Made by a program: the position numbers and the translations under genes. Positions 1-7,610 of a stretch of DNA of 33,955 bases are shown one piece after another. The notes below the pieces were generated by a model, which searched no databases, was not told where the DNA came from, and worked only from the letters and a program-made list of their open reading frames with translations. Every line of letters starts with the position of its first letter. Within the stretch, counting starts at the first letter, position 1. This stretch comes from Companilactobacillus furfuricola (GTDB taxonomy: Bacteria; Bacillota; Bacilli; Lactobacillales; Lactobacillaceae). The stretch lies in the NCBI RefSeq assembly GCF_003946325.1, contig NZ_RHNT01000022.1:1-33955 (forward strand), written 5' to 3'.

Positions 1-69
1 AACCGCCGTATACGGAACCGTACGTACGGTGGTGTGAGAGGTCGGTAGCCTAGCTACCTCCTACTCGAT
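1..69 (+). mobile_element. Group II intron, 3' end only (domains V and VI)
   Basis: Bases 2-33 fold as a textbook domain V. There is a 9-bp lower stem (ACCGCCGTA with TACGGTGGT, one G-U), a 2-base CG bulge on the 3' side, a 4-bp upper stem and a GAAC loop. The CGC near the 5' side is the expected catalytic triad variant. A domain VI hairpin follows (GGTAGC/GCTACC), with a bulged-A candidate in the TCCTAC segment near base 62 and a CTACTCGAT terminus. The splice boundary near base 69/70 is inferred. The intron body and any maturase gene would lie to the left, outside the window. The downstream exon is a copy of the structured repeat described at 1155-1835. Confidence 0.85.
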
Positions 70-205
70 CGGCTGAGCCCATATAGCGCCCCGACCCTCC
101 ACCTAAGTGGGTATGTATATCCCCCTCTTTTTTGAGTTTTACCGATTTATTGTGTTCAAATTGGCACTTTTTGCTCGTCCTATTTCTCACATGTCTATCT
201 CAAAT
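70..205 (+). repeat. Partial third copy (C) of the long structured repeat, interrupted by the intron
   Basis: The reverse complement of this stretch aligns with copies A and B. The best-conserved part is about 120-202, matching A near 1473-1545 and B near 20999-21085 (the GATAGACATGTGAGAAATAGG segment and its neighbours). The part facing the intron (76-100) corresponds to one strand of the closing helix of the A/B core, but its sequence is strongly different. Its pairing partner would lie beyond the intron, outside the window. Orientation is opposite to A and B. Past about 205 the similarity fades. No gene is supported in 1-386; a 62-codon frame at 107-295 is just repeat sequence. Confidence 0.75.
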
Positions 206-301
206 ATCGACCTTGTTAGTAAAAAACAGACTAAAATCTTGAGTTGGAGTTTTGATTTTTATTTATTATCTTATTTCTCTTGTTTAGTTAGATAGGATAG
301 T

Positions 302-339
302 AAAAGAACATTGTCATTTTTTTGACAATGTTCTTTTTT
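302..339 (+). terminator. Perfect bidirectional hairpin terminator
   Basis: Arms AAAAGAACATTGTCA (302-316) and TGACAATGTTCTTTT (323-337) pair perfectly around a T-rich loop. A and T tracts flank both sides, so it can end transcription in either direction: repeat copy C from the left, or the orphan gene at 387-974 from the right. Confidence 0.85.
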
Positions 340-386
340 GTTTAAGGATTTAAATGTTAACACATTGCTGTTGTTGGGGCTATTAA

Positions 387-974
387 TTAGCCTATTGGGG
401 AACCATTCATTATGTAGGTCAATCTACGAATGGTTCCTTTTACTTGTGTGTGGTGGTTACTTCCTAAGCGTTCGATTTTTTCTCTGGCAAACCTTCGGGC
501 TGATGCTGTGCTTCTTAAATTATCTTCTCTTAGGTAAAAAATCATGTAGCGCATTCTTTCACTTATTACTGGGTATCTAAAATTGCCAGCGGTTTTGACT
601 GTGGGATCTACTATATCATCTTCTTGAGCATACAAGTCGCTCACTTGACTGCGTTTTAAAAACTTCAAATAGGCTCTTTTCAATTCACGAAATTCCATTT
701 TATTAACACGATACTCATTTTCCAATTCACGGTATTCAGTCGTTTTTTCTTCATTATTTAATTCAATAAAATTCGAATGTCCTTGAGAACTCATCACATT
801 CGACAATTTGCCCGACAAATGATCGATCATGTGACCCTCTTTTACAATTTTATTATTAGCGGCAATCAAAAGCTTAACCAGCCTACTACCTTCTAAAAAA
901 TTATCAGCAAACTTATTGCAAAAATCAGCATAAGATTGAAACTCATTCAACAAACCTTCGCTTTCATTCTTCAT
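387..974 (-). CDS. Orphan hypothetical protein, 195 residues, charged and helical
   Basis: I do not recognise this protein. It has no signal peptide or membrane segment. It is rich in Glu, Lys and Arg, with a likely coiled-coil or long helical middle (residues about 75-110, ELENEYRVNKMEFRELKRAY) and a basic C-terminal third (REKIERLGSNHHTQVKGTIRR) that could bind nucleic acid. Start ATG at 974 has a modest GGGA ribosome site 7 bases upstream. A promoter is plausible at 1001-1030 (minus-strand TTGATG, 18-base spacer, TAATAT). It is flanked on both sides by copies C and A of the structured repeat. Its last codons fall in an inverted repeat (399-437), so the C-terminus may be eroded or new. It may be a real accessory gene; function unknown. 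Confidence 0.55.
   Translation of the reverse strand: MKNESEGLLNEFQSYADFCNKFADNFLEGSRLVKLLIAANNKIVKEGHMIDHLSGKLSNVMSSQGHSNFIELNNEEKTTEYRELENEYRVNKMEFRELKRAYLKFLKRSQVSDLYAQEDDIVDPTVKTAGNFRYPVISERMRYMIFYLREDNLRSTASARRFAREKIERLGSNHHTQVKGTIRRLTYIMNGSPIG
399..437. repeat. Inverted repeat across the 3' end of the orphan gene
   Basis: GGAACCATTC (399-408) pairs with GAATGGTTCC (428-437). Inside it GTAG (414-417) pairs with CTAC (424-427). A smaller GGCTA/TAGCC dyad lies at 379-393 around the stop codon. There is no T-run on the minus strand after it, so it is not a standard terminator for this gene; the 302-339 hairpin could do that job. Confidence 0.6.
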
Positions 975-1000
975 AACAAATCCCGCTAACTCTTAATTCG

Positions 1001-1030
1001 ATATTAGGGTTCAAAATGCCGTCACATCAA
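1001..1030 (-). promoter_or_regulatory. Candidate promoter for the orphan gene
   Basis: On the minus strand TTGATG (1030-1025) and TAATAT (1006-1001) are 18 bases apart and lie about 27 bases upstream of the ATG at 974. The -10 lies in a 13-bp dyad (TAATTCGATATTA, 994-1006) that recurs exactly upstream of aroE at 26091-26103. Confidence 0.45.
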
Positions 1031-1154
1031 TCCACAATACTGTGGCATGAATAAAAATAGGCGTTATAACGGTTCAATTGATAATTAAATTTCAAAAACC
1101 GAAGAGGCAATATCTAAAGAAATACAGAAAGTAAAGAAGCACAGTTAGTTAGAT

Positions 1155-1835
1155 AAAAAGCGAGAGTACGAGAGAATCGAGTAAACGAGCAAGAAATAAG
1201 TAAAAAGAGAGAATCATCAAACAATAGAACAAGGCGAAAGTGTGAGGAAACGAACACGTGAGCCAGATGTGAATGTAAGAGAAGAAAAAGAATTTTAACT
1301 CTTATCGAACCAACAAAGAAAAGAAAAATGATAGTGGCACTGTACAAGAACAAAAAAATGAGCGGAGCTTTAGTCCCGCGAACCGAGAAAAGAGTCAGTA
1401 ATATAGAAAGAGAATATATCCAAACAAGAAAAGGAAGCTCCTACTCCCCACCAGAAAAGATAAAACCTGAGATAGACATGTGAGAAATAGGACGAGCAAA
1501 CAGTGCCAATTTGTACAAAATAAATCGGTAAAACTCAACCAAGGGGGGAATTGTATATCTATCTAGACGTAGGGGCCCGGGGATACAGACCTCAGTACCC
1601 AAATTCCTCTTGGCGACGAAGGAGCTTAGAGGAAGACCGAGTTTTGAGATGCCTGGGCGAACTTCCCAGGTAGCTCAAAATCGCGTCGGGTACGTTCCAG
1701 CGTCTGTATCCCCGGGCCCCGGAGTCGGCATTGAACGTAGCAACCAAAATACTACCACCCACCCCAGCTAACCAAACAAACTAACAGACCTCCATCAAAA
1801 TAAAACGCTTCTGTCTGCCATAGCTCTCTTACATC
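1155..1835. ncRNA. Copy A of a ~680-bp structured intergenic repeat, probable noncoding RNA
   Basis: This stretch has no convincing gene but matches 20696-21367 along its whole length. The core (1562-1746) is closed by a perfect 19-bp helix (1572-1590 with 1702-1720). Inside are GTACCC/GGGTAC (1595-1600 with 1688-1693), a hairpin TTCCTCT/AGAGGAA (1604-1610 with 1628-1634) and a long hairpin (1638-1657 with 1665-1683). An outer hairpin GTGT/ACAC sits at 1240-1257. The transcribed strand is undecided: one helix has a G-U only on the plus strand, another (CCGATTT/AAATTGG near 1518-1540) only on the minus strand. On the minus strand the flank is a long pyrimidine-rich tract. One end stops 4 bases from the stop codon of the XRE gene. 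Known giant RNAs of lactobacilli (GOLLD, ROOL) are the first comparison to make; I cannot assign it. Confidence 0.75.
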
Positions 1836-1839
1836 TTTA

Positions 1840-2982
1840 TTAGACATAACGCTTAGAATAAGACAGCTTCAGCTTCTTCAATCCCTCAACCGGATCCCCA
1901 AACCGATCCACCTCATACAAATTATTGCGAATCCCAACCGGCACATCAGAACGATCAACATTACGGACCTCATATTTAACATAGGAACCTTTATGCACAA
2001 CCTTAACAAACTCAGTCTTATGATCATAACTACCATTCAAAGTTACAATATCGCCTTCACCATAATCAGTATCGATCACAGCAGCTTTCTGCTTCCCAGC
2101 GTCATGCACCATCACATACCCAACGCGCTGAGGAATAAACGGATTGATCCGGTCCAAACTAGCAAATTCCATATTACGCCCAAGATAAGCCACGCCAAAC
2201 ACCAAAACGATCACCAAAATAACAGACAAAAGAAAATAAGCAGCCTGCTTATAAAGCTTACGGCTCTTCAATACCTCAGCAATATCACGATTCATCCCCG
2301 CATCATCTTCACGCCAAAAATCAGAAACCGGAAAATGCAACGCCTGAGCAACTCGCACAATATAATCCATATTCGGATGCGACTCCCCTGACTCCCAACG
2401 ATAAACCGTATTTCGCGACACCTGCACCTTTTCTGAAAGCTCCTGTTGAGTCACACCAGCAGCTTCTCTTTTCTCCTTCAAAATATCGGAAATGGGTCTG
2501 ATCTTATCAGCATCAACATAATAAGTCGTATCATCTTTTGGCTGGACCTTCTCAGGCAAACCATAAACGATCGACAAAATCGCGTTTAGTAACAATAAAA
2601 TCAACGTCGGACCGGGATAAATATTGATATCCCTCCTTACTACCGCAAATGTAATGATATTCGTGATCAAAACCACCAAAATAGCCAGTTCGAAACCACC
2701 CAAGAACAAATACAACTGTCGATCAGCTTTTTTAAAACGACCGATACCTAAAAAAATCATCGTTAGTAAAATACAGAAAAATGCGATGAATTCAAGCATC
2801 CCTGGGATTGTTGTTTCGCCATAATCAATAAACGTCATCGACTTGTAAAAGGGAAAATAATTGATTCCTTGAGTGCTTTTGATAAAAATAATTTTCAAAT
2901 AAAATAGTGCAAGGATGGTAATTAAGGACACTATCGTAGTTGTAATTTTTAAATATGCTCGCTTTTTTTTCATAAATTTCAT
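1840..2982 (-). CDS. Membrane-embedded XRE-family regulator with extracytoplasmic domain
   Basis: A 380-residue one-component regulator of unusual build. Four membrane helices (about 9-33, 60-82, 89-115, 124-142) come first. A cytoplasmic Cro/C1-type helix-turn-helix follows (165-222; GVTQQELSEKVQVSRNTVYRWESG is the classic signature), then a fifth helix (244-267) and a beta-rich C-terminal domain of about 110 residues. With the HTH inside, the C-terminal domain should be outside, suggesting it senses an envelope or external signal. XRE proteins with membrane helices are known in lactobacilli, often in stress or bacteriocin immunity contexts, but the ligand is unknown here. Met4 (2973) is an alternative start, since GGGATG lies just ahead of it. 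No partner gene is co-transcribed. Confidence 0.85.
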   Translation of the reverse strand: MKFMKKKRAYLKITTTIVSLITILALFYLKIIFIKSTQGINYFPFYKSMTFIDYGETTIPGMLEFIAFFCILLTMIFLGIGRFKKADRQLYLFLGGFELAILVVLITNIITFAVVRRDINIYPGPTLILLLLNAILSIVYGLPEKVQPKDDTTYYVDADKIRPISDILKEKREAAGVTQQELSEKVQVSRNTVYRWESGESHPNMDYIVRVAQALHFPVSDFWREDDAGMNRDIAEVLKSRKLYKQAAYFLLSVILVIVLVFGVAYLGRNMEFASLDRINPFIPQRVGYVMVHDAGKQKAAVIDTDYGEGDIVTLNGSYDHKTEFVKVVHKGSYVKYEVRNVDRSDVPVGIRNNLYEVDRFGDPVEGLKKLKLSYSKRYV

Positions 2983-2992
2983 CCCGTATTAT

Positions 2993-3010
2993 TAATATAA
3001 TTATATTATA
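2993..3010 (-). promoter_or_regulatory. Perfect 16-bp palindrome on the -10 of the XRE regulator
   Basis: TAATATAATTATATTA (2993-3008) is a perfect palindrome. The minus-strand -10 hexamer TATAAT (3010-3005) overlaps it. A bound repressor here would block the promoter, so autoregulation by the adjacent XRE protein is a natural inference. AT-rich palindromes can arise by chance. Confidence 0.4.
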
Positions 3011-3138
3011 GCGGTATTTAGCAAATTGTCGTGAAAGAATAAAAATCCCTTCTTTTGTGAAGGTTGGTTTTTCCTATCAAATATTTTCATACAATATTAT
3101 AATGAAAGCGTTAAATAACAACGAAAGCGAGATACCTT

Positions 3139-4179
3139 ATGAAATCAGCAATTTTTGAAAAAGCCGGTCAAATGACCGTTAAAGATGTCGAAAAACCTAC
3201 AATCGAAAAACCTGATGACGTCATCATTAAAGTCGTCCGGGCTTGTGTCTGTGGCTCTGACCTTTGGTCTTACCGTGGTTTTGAAGAAAAAGAAGCAAAC
3301 TCGACGAACAACGGACATGAAGCCATCGGTATCGTTGCAGAAGTTGGTTCAGAGATCACTACTGTTAAACCTGGCGATTTCGTGATCGCACCATTCACTC
3401 ACGGTTGTGGCCACTGTCCCGCTTGTTTAGCTGGATTTGATGGCGATTGCCAAGATCACGACGATAACTTTAGTCGTGGCAATCAAGCTGAATACGTGCG
3501 TTTCCAACACGGACAATGGGCTCTGGTCAAAATCCCTGGCAAACCAGAAGATTATAGTGAAGGAATGTTAAAATCGCTACTAACTTTAGCTGATGTGATG
3601 GCTACTGGTTACCACGCAGCTCGAGTGGCTAACGTTAAAGCTGGTGATACCGTTGTCGTCATGGGTGACGGTGCCGTCGGACAATGTGGGATCATTGCTG
3701 CTAAGCTACTTGGAGCTACTAAGATCATCTCAACTAGTCGTCACGAAGATCGTGAACAATTGGCAAAAACTTTTGGTGCTACTGATAACGTGGCCGAACG
3801 TGGTGACGAAGGTGTCCAAAAGATTTTAGAATTAACTAATGGGTTTGGTGCTGACGCTGTTTTAGAATGTGTCGGTACTGGTTTATCCTTTGAAACAGCA
3901 ATGCAAGCCGGTCGCCCTGGTACAATTGTTGGTCGTGTTGGGCTTCCTCACGGCGAAGAGCAAGATTTGAAGGAATCATTCGAAAAGAATATTTCTCTTG
4001 CCGGTGGTCCTGCATCAGTAACTACCTATGATAAGGAATTACTTCTCAAAGCTGTACTCGATGGCAAGATTAATCCTGGCCTAGTCTTTACTAAGTCATT
4101 TACTCTTGATGAGATCAATGATGCTTACCAAGAGATGGCTGATAGAAAAGTAATCAAATCATTCGTTAAAATTTCGTAA
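3139..4179 (+). CDS. Zinc-dependent medium-chain alcohol dehydrogenase
   Basis: A 346-residue MDR-superfamily oxidoreductase of normal length. Catalytic-zinc ligands are visible at Cys38 (VCGSD) and His60-Glu61 (GHEAIG). The structural-zinc cysteines are 90, 93, 96 and 104 (CGHCPACLAGFDGDC). The Rossmann motif GDGAVG is at 176-181. After the second strand it has TSRHEDR rather than an acidic residue, which suggests NADP(H) preference (inference). The substrate cannot be read from sequence; threonine dehydrogenase/sorbitol dehydrogenase relatives and quinone-reductase-like enzymes are all possible. ATG at 3139 follows AAGCGAG, and a TATAAT lies at 3098-3103. It heads a three-gene operon with the SDR and DUF1905 genes. 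Confidence 0.9.
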   Translation: MKSAIFEKAGQMTVKDVEKPTIEKPDDVIIKVVRACVCGSDLWSYRGFEEKEANSTNNGHEAIGIVAEVGSEITTVKPGDFVIAPFTHGCGHCPACLAGFDGDCQDHDDNFSRGNQAEYVRFQHGQWALVKIPGKPEDYSEGMLKSLLTLADVMATGYHAARVANVKAGDTVVVMGDGAVGQCGIIAAKLLGATKIISTSRHEDREQLAKTFGATDNVAERGDEGVQKILELTNGFGADAVLECVGTGLSFETAMQAGRPGTIVGRVGLPHGEEQDLKESFEKNISLAGGPASVTTYDKELLLKAVLDGKINPGLVFTKSFTLDEINDAYQEMADRKVIKSFVKIS

Positions 4180-4203
4180 TCTACAAATTAAGAAGGTAAC
4201 TAC

Positions 4204-4842
4204 ATGAAAGTATTCATCGCCGGTGGGAGTGGTCGGGTCGCCACTGATTTAATCAAAGATCTCGTTAACGATGGTCATCAAATCGTGGCGGGAGCCAGAC
4301 ATCCTGAAAAAATCATCGATCTAGAAAATGTCACTGCAGTTAAACTAGATCTCCACGCTTCAGTTGAAGAAATCGCTCAAGTGATCGGTCGAGTCAGTGC
4401 CGTTTATTTCGTTGCTGGTTCCAGAGGGAATGATCTGCTCCAAACTGATGCTTTTGGTGCTGTAAAAGTTATGCAAGCTGCTAAGAAAAACCAGATCTCG
4501 CGTTTCATTATGCTCAGTTCCCTATTTACTTTACAGCCCGAAAAGTGGGATCAACCAGGTTTAGAAAATTTGACCGACTACAACATCGCAAAATTTTTTG
4601 CGGACAATTACTTGATCAACCAAACTAATCTTGACTATACCATCTTGCAGGCCTCACTTTTGACCGAAGAACCAGCCACGGGCAAGATCTCGTTTAATGC
4701 CAGTGAAGAATCGACTAACCCGATCCCTGACGTGGCTTTGACCTTAGCTGGGATCCTCAATCATGCCAACACGATCCACAAGGTTTTACTAATGAAGTCA
4801 GGCAACATGCCGATCAACACCGCGTTAGGAAACGTCTACTAA
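4204..4842 (+). CDS. Atypical short-chain dehydrogenase (NAD(P)-binding, YwnB/YhfK-like)
   Basis: A 212-residue single-domain Rossmann protein. The N-terminus MKVFIAGGSGRVA carries the GxxGxxA dinucleotide motif (7-13). GARHPEK after strand two fits an NADPH binder. YNIAK in the middle resembles the YxxxK pair of SDRs. Relatives are called NAD(P)H-binding, NmrA-like or biliverdin reductase B-like. It lies 24 bases after the dehydrogenase with a good ribosome site (AAGAAGGTAA), and its stop overlaps the next start by one base (TAATG). This points to one transcript and probably one redox or aldehyde-stress function; the substrate is unknown. Confidence 0.85.
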   Translation: MKVFIAGGSGRVATDLIKDLVNDGHQIVAGARHPEKIIDLENVTAVKLDLHASVEEIAQVIGRVSAVYFVAGSRGNDLLQTDAFGAVKVMQAAKKNQISRFIMLSSLFTLQPEKWDQPGLENLTDYNIAKFFADNYLINQTNLDYTILQASLLTEEPATGKISFNASEESTNPIPDVALTLAGILNHANTIHKVLLMKSGNMPINTALGNVY

Positions 4843-5129
4843 TGACAAGACCATACGAATACACCGCAAAGATCCGTTCCTCTGAAGTTGGCAAAGGTGG
4901 CGCCTTTGTGGAGTTCCCTTACAATATCCGCGAAGAATTCGGCAAAGGCCGCGTCAAAGTTCACGCAACATTTGATGGGATCCCTTACGACGGTTCAATT
5001 GTGAACATGGGAGTCAAAAACGCTGATGGTAGCATTTGTTACATTATCGGCGTTCTCAAGTCGATCCGGAAAAAATTGAATAAAGATATTGGCGATGAAG
5101 TTCAGGTGAAAATCGTTGAACGAAATTAA
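4842..5129 (+). CDS. DUF1905 domain protein
   Basis: A 95-residue protein that is a complete DUF1905 domain: a small beta-barrel-like fold with the pattern VEFPYNIREEFGKGRVKVHATFDG and a C-terminal IGDEVQVKIVE. The family is often fused to or next to YdeI-type domains; its biochemical role is not established. It is translationally coupled to the SDR gene and closes the operon. No own ribosome site is needed given the TAATG junction. Confidence 0.85.
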   Translation: MTRPYEYTAKIRSSEVGKGGAFVEFPYNIREEFGKGRVKVHATFDGIPYDGSIVNMGVKNADGSICYIIGVLKSIRKKLNKDIGDEVQVKIVERN

Positions 5130-5258
5130 ACACAGAAAGTGGAGCGACACGGCCAGTTACTGAGAATGTAGGGACTGTCAGCACAAAAAGTGCGACGAGG
5201 TCTTGCTTGCTGACAGTTACTAAAATTAACACCACCGCCGACTGGAGCTTGCTTCAAA
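5130..5258 (+). repeat. Divergent copy D1 of a second intergenic structured repeat
   Basis: It shares with D2 and D3 the frame ACACAGA...CTGAG...GGGACTGTCAGCA...TGCTGACAGT...TGGAGCT. The central inverted repeat ACTGTCAGCA (5175-5184) with TGCTGACAGT (5210-5219) is exact. The hairpins inside it and the outer arms have diverged. It lies directly after the DUF1905 stop. Confidence 0.7.
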
Positions 5259-5282
5259 ATCATTGATGATCAAAATAAAAAC

Positions 5283-5332
5283 ACTATCCATTACAGCAAT
5301 CATTGCTGGTAAAAAACGGATAGTGCTTTTTT
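5283..5332 (+). terminator. Terminator of the dehydrogenase/SDR/DUF1905 operon
   Basis: ACTATCC (5283-5289) pairs with GGATAGT (5318-5324), flanked by an A-run and followed by CTTTTTT. The inner CAGCAATcaTTGCTG dyad gives a second stem. The rest of 5333-5525 is AT-rich leader and promoter sequence for the response regulator; I see no gene in it. Confidence 0.8.
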
Positions 5333-5525
5333 CAGTGCTAAAAATTTGCAAACAAAGAATTCAAAACCAACGCCTTCTATTCTTCAAAACTTACTCCCAA
5401 CAAAAAAATCGCACTCACTGATTTATTGATTATGGAGAATTTTTCATAAAAATAAAATTATATAACAACATCATGACGATAATTCTGCTACATTAATATA
5501 AAGATGTATTTTTGGGAGAATTGCC

Positions 5526-6227
5526 ATGAAGAAAACAATATTGATTGTTGAAGATGAAAATAGTCTTTCGAGTTATTTAAGTAAGGAATTAAAATTCGAA
5601 GAATTTGATACTTTAATAGCTCAAGATGGCGTCGAGGCCTTAGATATTTATGAGAAAAATAAAAATAAAATATTATTGATATTACTCGATCTGATGCTGC
5701 CAAAACTAGACGGGATGGGTGTGCTGCGGAGGATCCGCAAACATGACCAGATCCCAATCATTGTTATGACTGCGCGTGATTACATTGGCGATAAAGTTTC
5801 TGGGCTTGATAGTGGCGCAGATGACTACATTACCAAACCTTTCGAAATTGAAGAACTGTTGGCACGTATTCGCGTTGTACAACGACATATCGAAAATATG
5901 ACCGAACCTGATGAGACTTACCAAGTGGCTGATCTAGTTTTAGATACTAAATCGCATCAAGTTATCCGAGACGGTAATGTTATCCAATTAACTCGTCGTG
6001 AATATGATCTATTATTATTTTTCCTCCAAAATGAAGGCAAAACTTTTACACGTGATGAATTACTCGATAATGTTTGGGGTCAAGATTTTTTAGGTCAGCA
6101 AAATGTGGTAGATGTCTACGTGGGCTACTTGAGAAATAAAATTGATGGAAAATTTGACCAGCCACTGATCCAAACGATCCGTGGCGTTGGTTATTCACTC
6201 GAGGATACCCAAAATGAAGCCAACTAA
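5526..6227 (+). CDS. OmpR/PhoB-family response regulator
   Basis: A 233-residue two-domain regulator. The receiver domain (1-120) has the acidic pair Glu9-Asp10, phosphoacceptor Asp55 (ILLDLMLP), Thr in VMTARD and Lys in ITKPFE. The winged-helix output domain (about 133-228) ends with the typical TIRGVGYSLE. ATG at 5526 has a strong GGGAGAA site. It is followed, with a 14-base overlap, by its sensor kinase. The stimulus is unknown; it is not clearly any of the well-studied lactobacillus systems. Confidence 0.95.
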   Translation: MKKTILIVEDENSLSSYLSKELKFEEFDTLIAQDGVEALDIYEKNKNKILLILLDLMLPKLDGMGVLRRIRKHDQIPIIVMTARDYIGDKVSGLDSGADDYITKPFEIEELLARIRVVQRHIENMTEPDETYQVADLVLDTKSHQVIRDGNVIQLTRREYDLLLFFLQNEGKTFTRDELLDNVWGQDFLGQQNVVDVYVGYLRNKIDGKFDQPLIQTIRGVGYSLEDTQNEAN

Positions 6228-7590
6228 ATCAAAAACTTATCAATCGTTAATCAACCATGCCATCAATCGACTCGTCCTGATCATCACCGTTTCGATCAGT
6301 ATTTTGATTTTATTAGTGGTAGGAACTCAACAATCATCCAACACCATTCACGAAGCTAGAGGATTAATGGTCAGTCTTAATATGGCTAACATTGACGATA
6401 TCCCTAGTTTCATCCACTGGAATAGCCAGACTAATCGTCACAGTCGCCAAACGAGTATTATTCGTGTAAAGACCGACAAGGCTTCAGTCACGGCAACATC
6501 TAATCGCCGTGGCAGAACGATTTTAACTTCTTCTGCTTCCAAAAATTTTTTGAATCAAAAGAAAATTACCCTCTCACCAAAAAAACATGTCGTCTATGTT
6601 AAAGGGTACGGTTTTTTCCTATATAACTCAGAGAAAAATAATGATACAACCTATCAACTCTGGGTCAGTTTGAACAGTCTGATTCAAAACATTTTGTTAC
6701 TGCTCATAATCATTGCTTTCATTACCTTCATAATTATTTTATTCGGACGTTGGTGGGCCAATTTACTGGCTAAAAAGCTGAGTCAGCCTACTATTTCCTT
6801 AGTTGAGGAAACACGCAATACTATTAAGGATGCTCAAACTACTCAGCCAAAACTTGTGGTGCCGGATAGTCCGCAAGAGATCACTGAATTGGGAAATGCC
6901 TTCGATGACTTGTTGGATAACCAAAACAAACGCCTCCAAAGAGAGCAAGATTTCGTTTCCAACGCCTCTCACGAATTGAGAACGCCAATTGCTGCAATCA
7001 GAGGTAATATCAAGTTGATCAAGCGTCATGGTGACGACCATCCGGAAGTCATACCCGAATCGCTCAAGTTTATCGATGAAGAATCCCAAAGAATGCAAAA
7101 TTTGATTGAAAATTTGCTGCAGCTATCTCGAGCTGATCGAGCTCAGTTATTATTAAAACCACTCGACCTTTCCCAACTAGTTTCTGAGACGATCGATCAA
7201 TATAAAATTACGGCGACACATCCTCTGCAACAAAATATTGCCGATGGATTAACTGTGTCCGGCGAGAAAGATACTATTCGCCAGATTTTGATTGCTTTAC
7301 TCGACAATGCTCAAAAATATTCAGCAAAAAGCGAACCGATCACTGTTGACTTATTTGCTCATGATCAACAAGTGATTTTAGAAGTAAAAGACCTCGGGTC
7401 AGGAGTTCCCGATGACCAGAAACAGCAAATCTTCCAAAGGTTTTATCGGATGGATACTTCCCACTCTTCTGAGATTCAAGGTAATGGTTTGGGATTGTCG
7501 ATCGTGGCTAAACTTGTGGAATTAAACAACGCTCAAATTACTGTTTTGGATAATCAACCTCGGGGGAGTGTCTTTCGGGTTGAGTTTTAA
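6214..7590 (+). CDS. Sensor histidine kinase (HAMP type), partner of the upstream regulator
   Basis: I take the ATG at 6214 (458 residues), which has GAGGATA nine bases upstream; a GTG 33 bases earlier has no such site. Membrane helices at about 19-38 and 158-178 enclose a 120-residue extracytoplasmic sensor. HAMP follows (180-235), then the H box SHELRTP with His253, N box LLDNAQKYS (Asn365), G1 DLGSG (393-397), F box FQRFYR and G2 GNGLGLS. All catalytic boxes are intact. The extracytoplasmic domain is basic and shows no recognised ligand-binding fold. A terminator follows at 7611-7652, so this is a two-gene operon. Confidence 0.95.
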   Translation: MKPTKSKTYQSLINHAINRLVLIITVSISILILLVVGTQQSSNTIHEARGLMVSLNMANIDDIPSFIHWNSQTNRHSRQTSIIRVKTDKASVTATSNRRGRTILTSSASKNFLNQKKITLSPKKHVVYVKGYGFFLYNSEKNNDTTYQLWVSLNSLIQNILLLLIIIAFITFIIILFGRWWANLLAKKLSQPTISLVEETRNTIKDAQTTQPKLVVPDSPQEITELGNAFDDLLDNQNKRLQREQDFVSNASHELRTPIAAIRGNIKLIKRHGDDHPEVIPESLKFIDEESQRMQNLIENLLQLSRADRAQLLLKPLDLSQLVSETIDQYKITATHPLQQNIADGLTVSGEKDTIRQILIALLDNAQKYSAKSEPITVDLFAHDQQVILEVKDLGSGVPDDQKQQIFQRFYRMDTSHSSEIQGNGLGLSIVAKLVELNNAQITVLDNQPRGSVFRVEF

Positions 7591-7610
7591 AAAGATGAAT
7601 AATAAATATT

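Noticed and set aside
1114-1353. 79-codon minus-strand frame, hydrophobic
   Set aside because: It lies in the pyrimidine-rich flank of repeat A. The corresponding part of copy B does not keep the frame, and no ribosome site is visible.
1572-1720. Simple transcription terminator or MITE explanation for the 19-bp inverted repeat
   Set aside because: No T-run follows it, the interior is multi-branched and conserved, and homology extends hundreds of bases outside the inverted repeat.
1993-2391. 132-codon plus-strand frame antisense to the XRE gene
   Set aside because: Shadow of the real gene, whose HTH and membrane helices are clear on the other strand.
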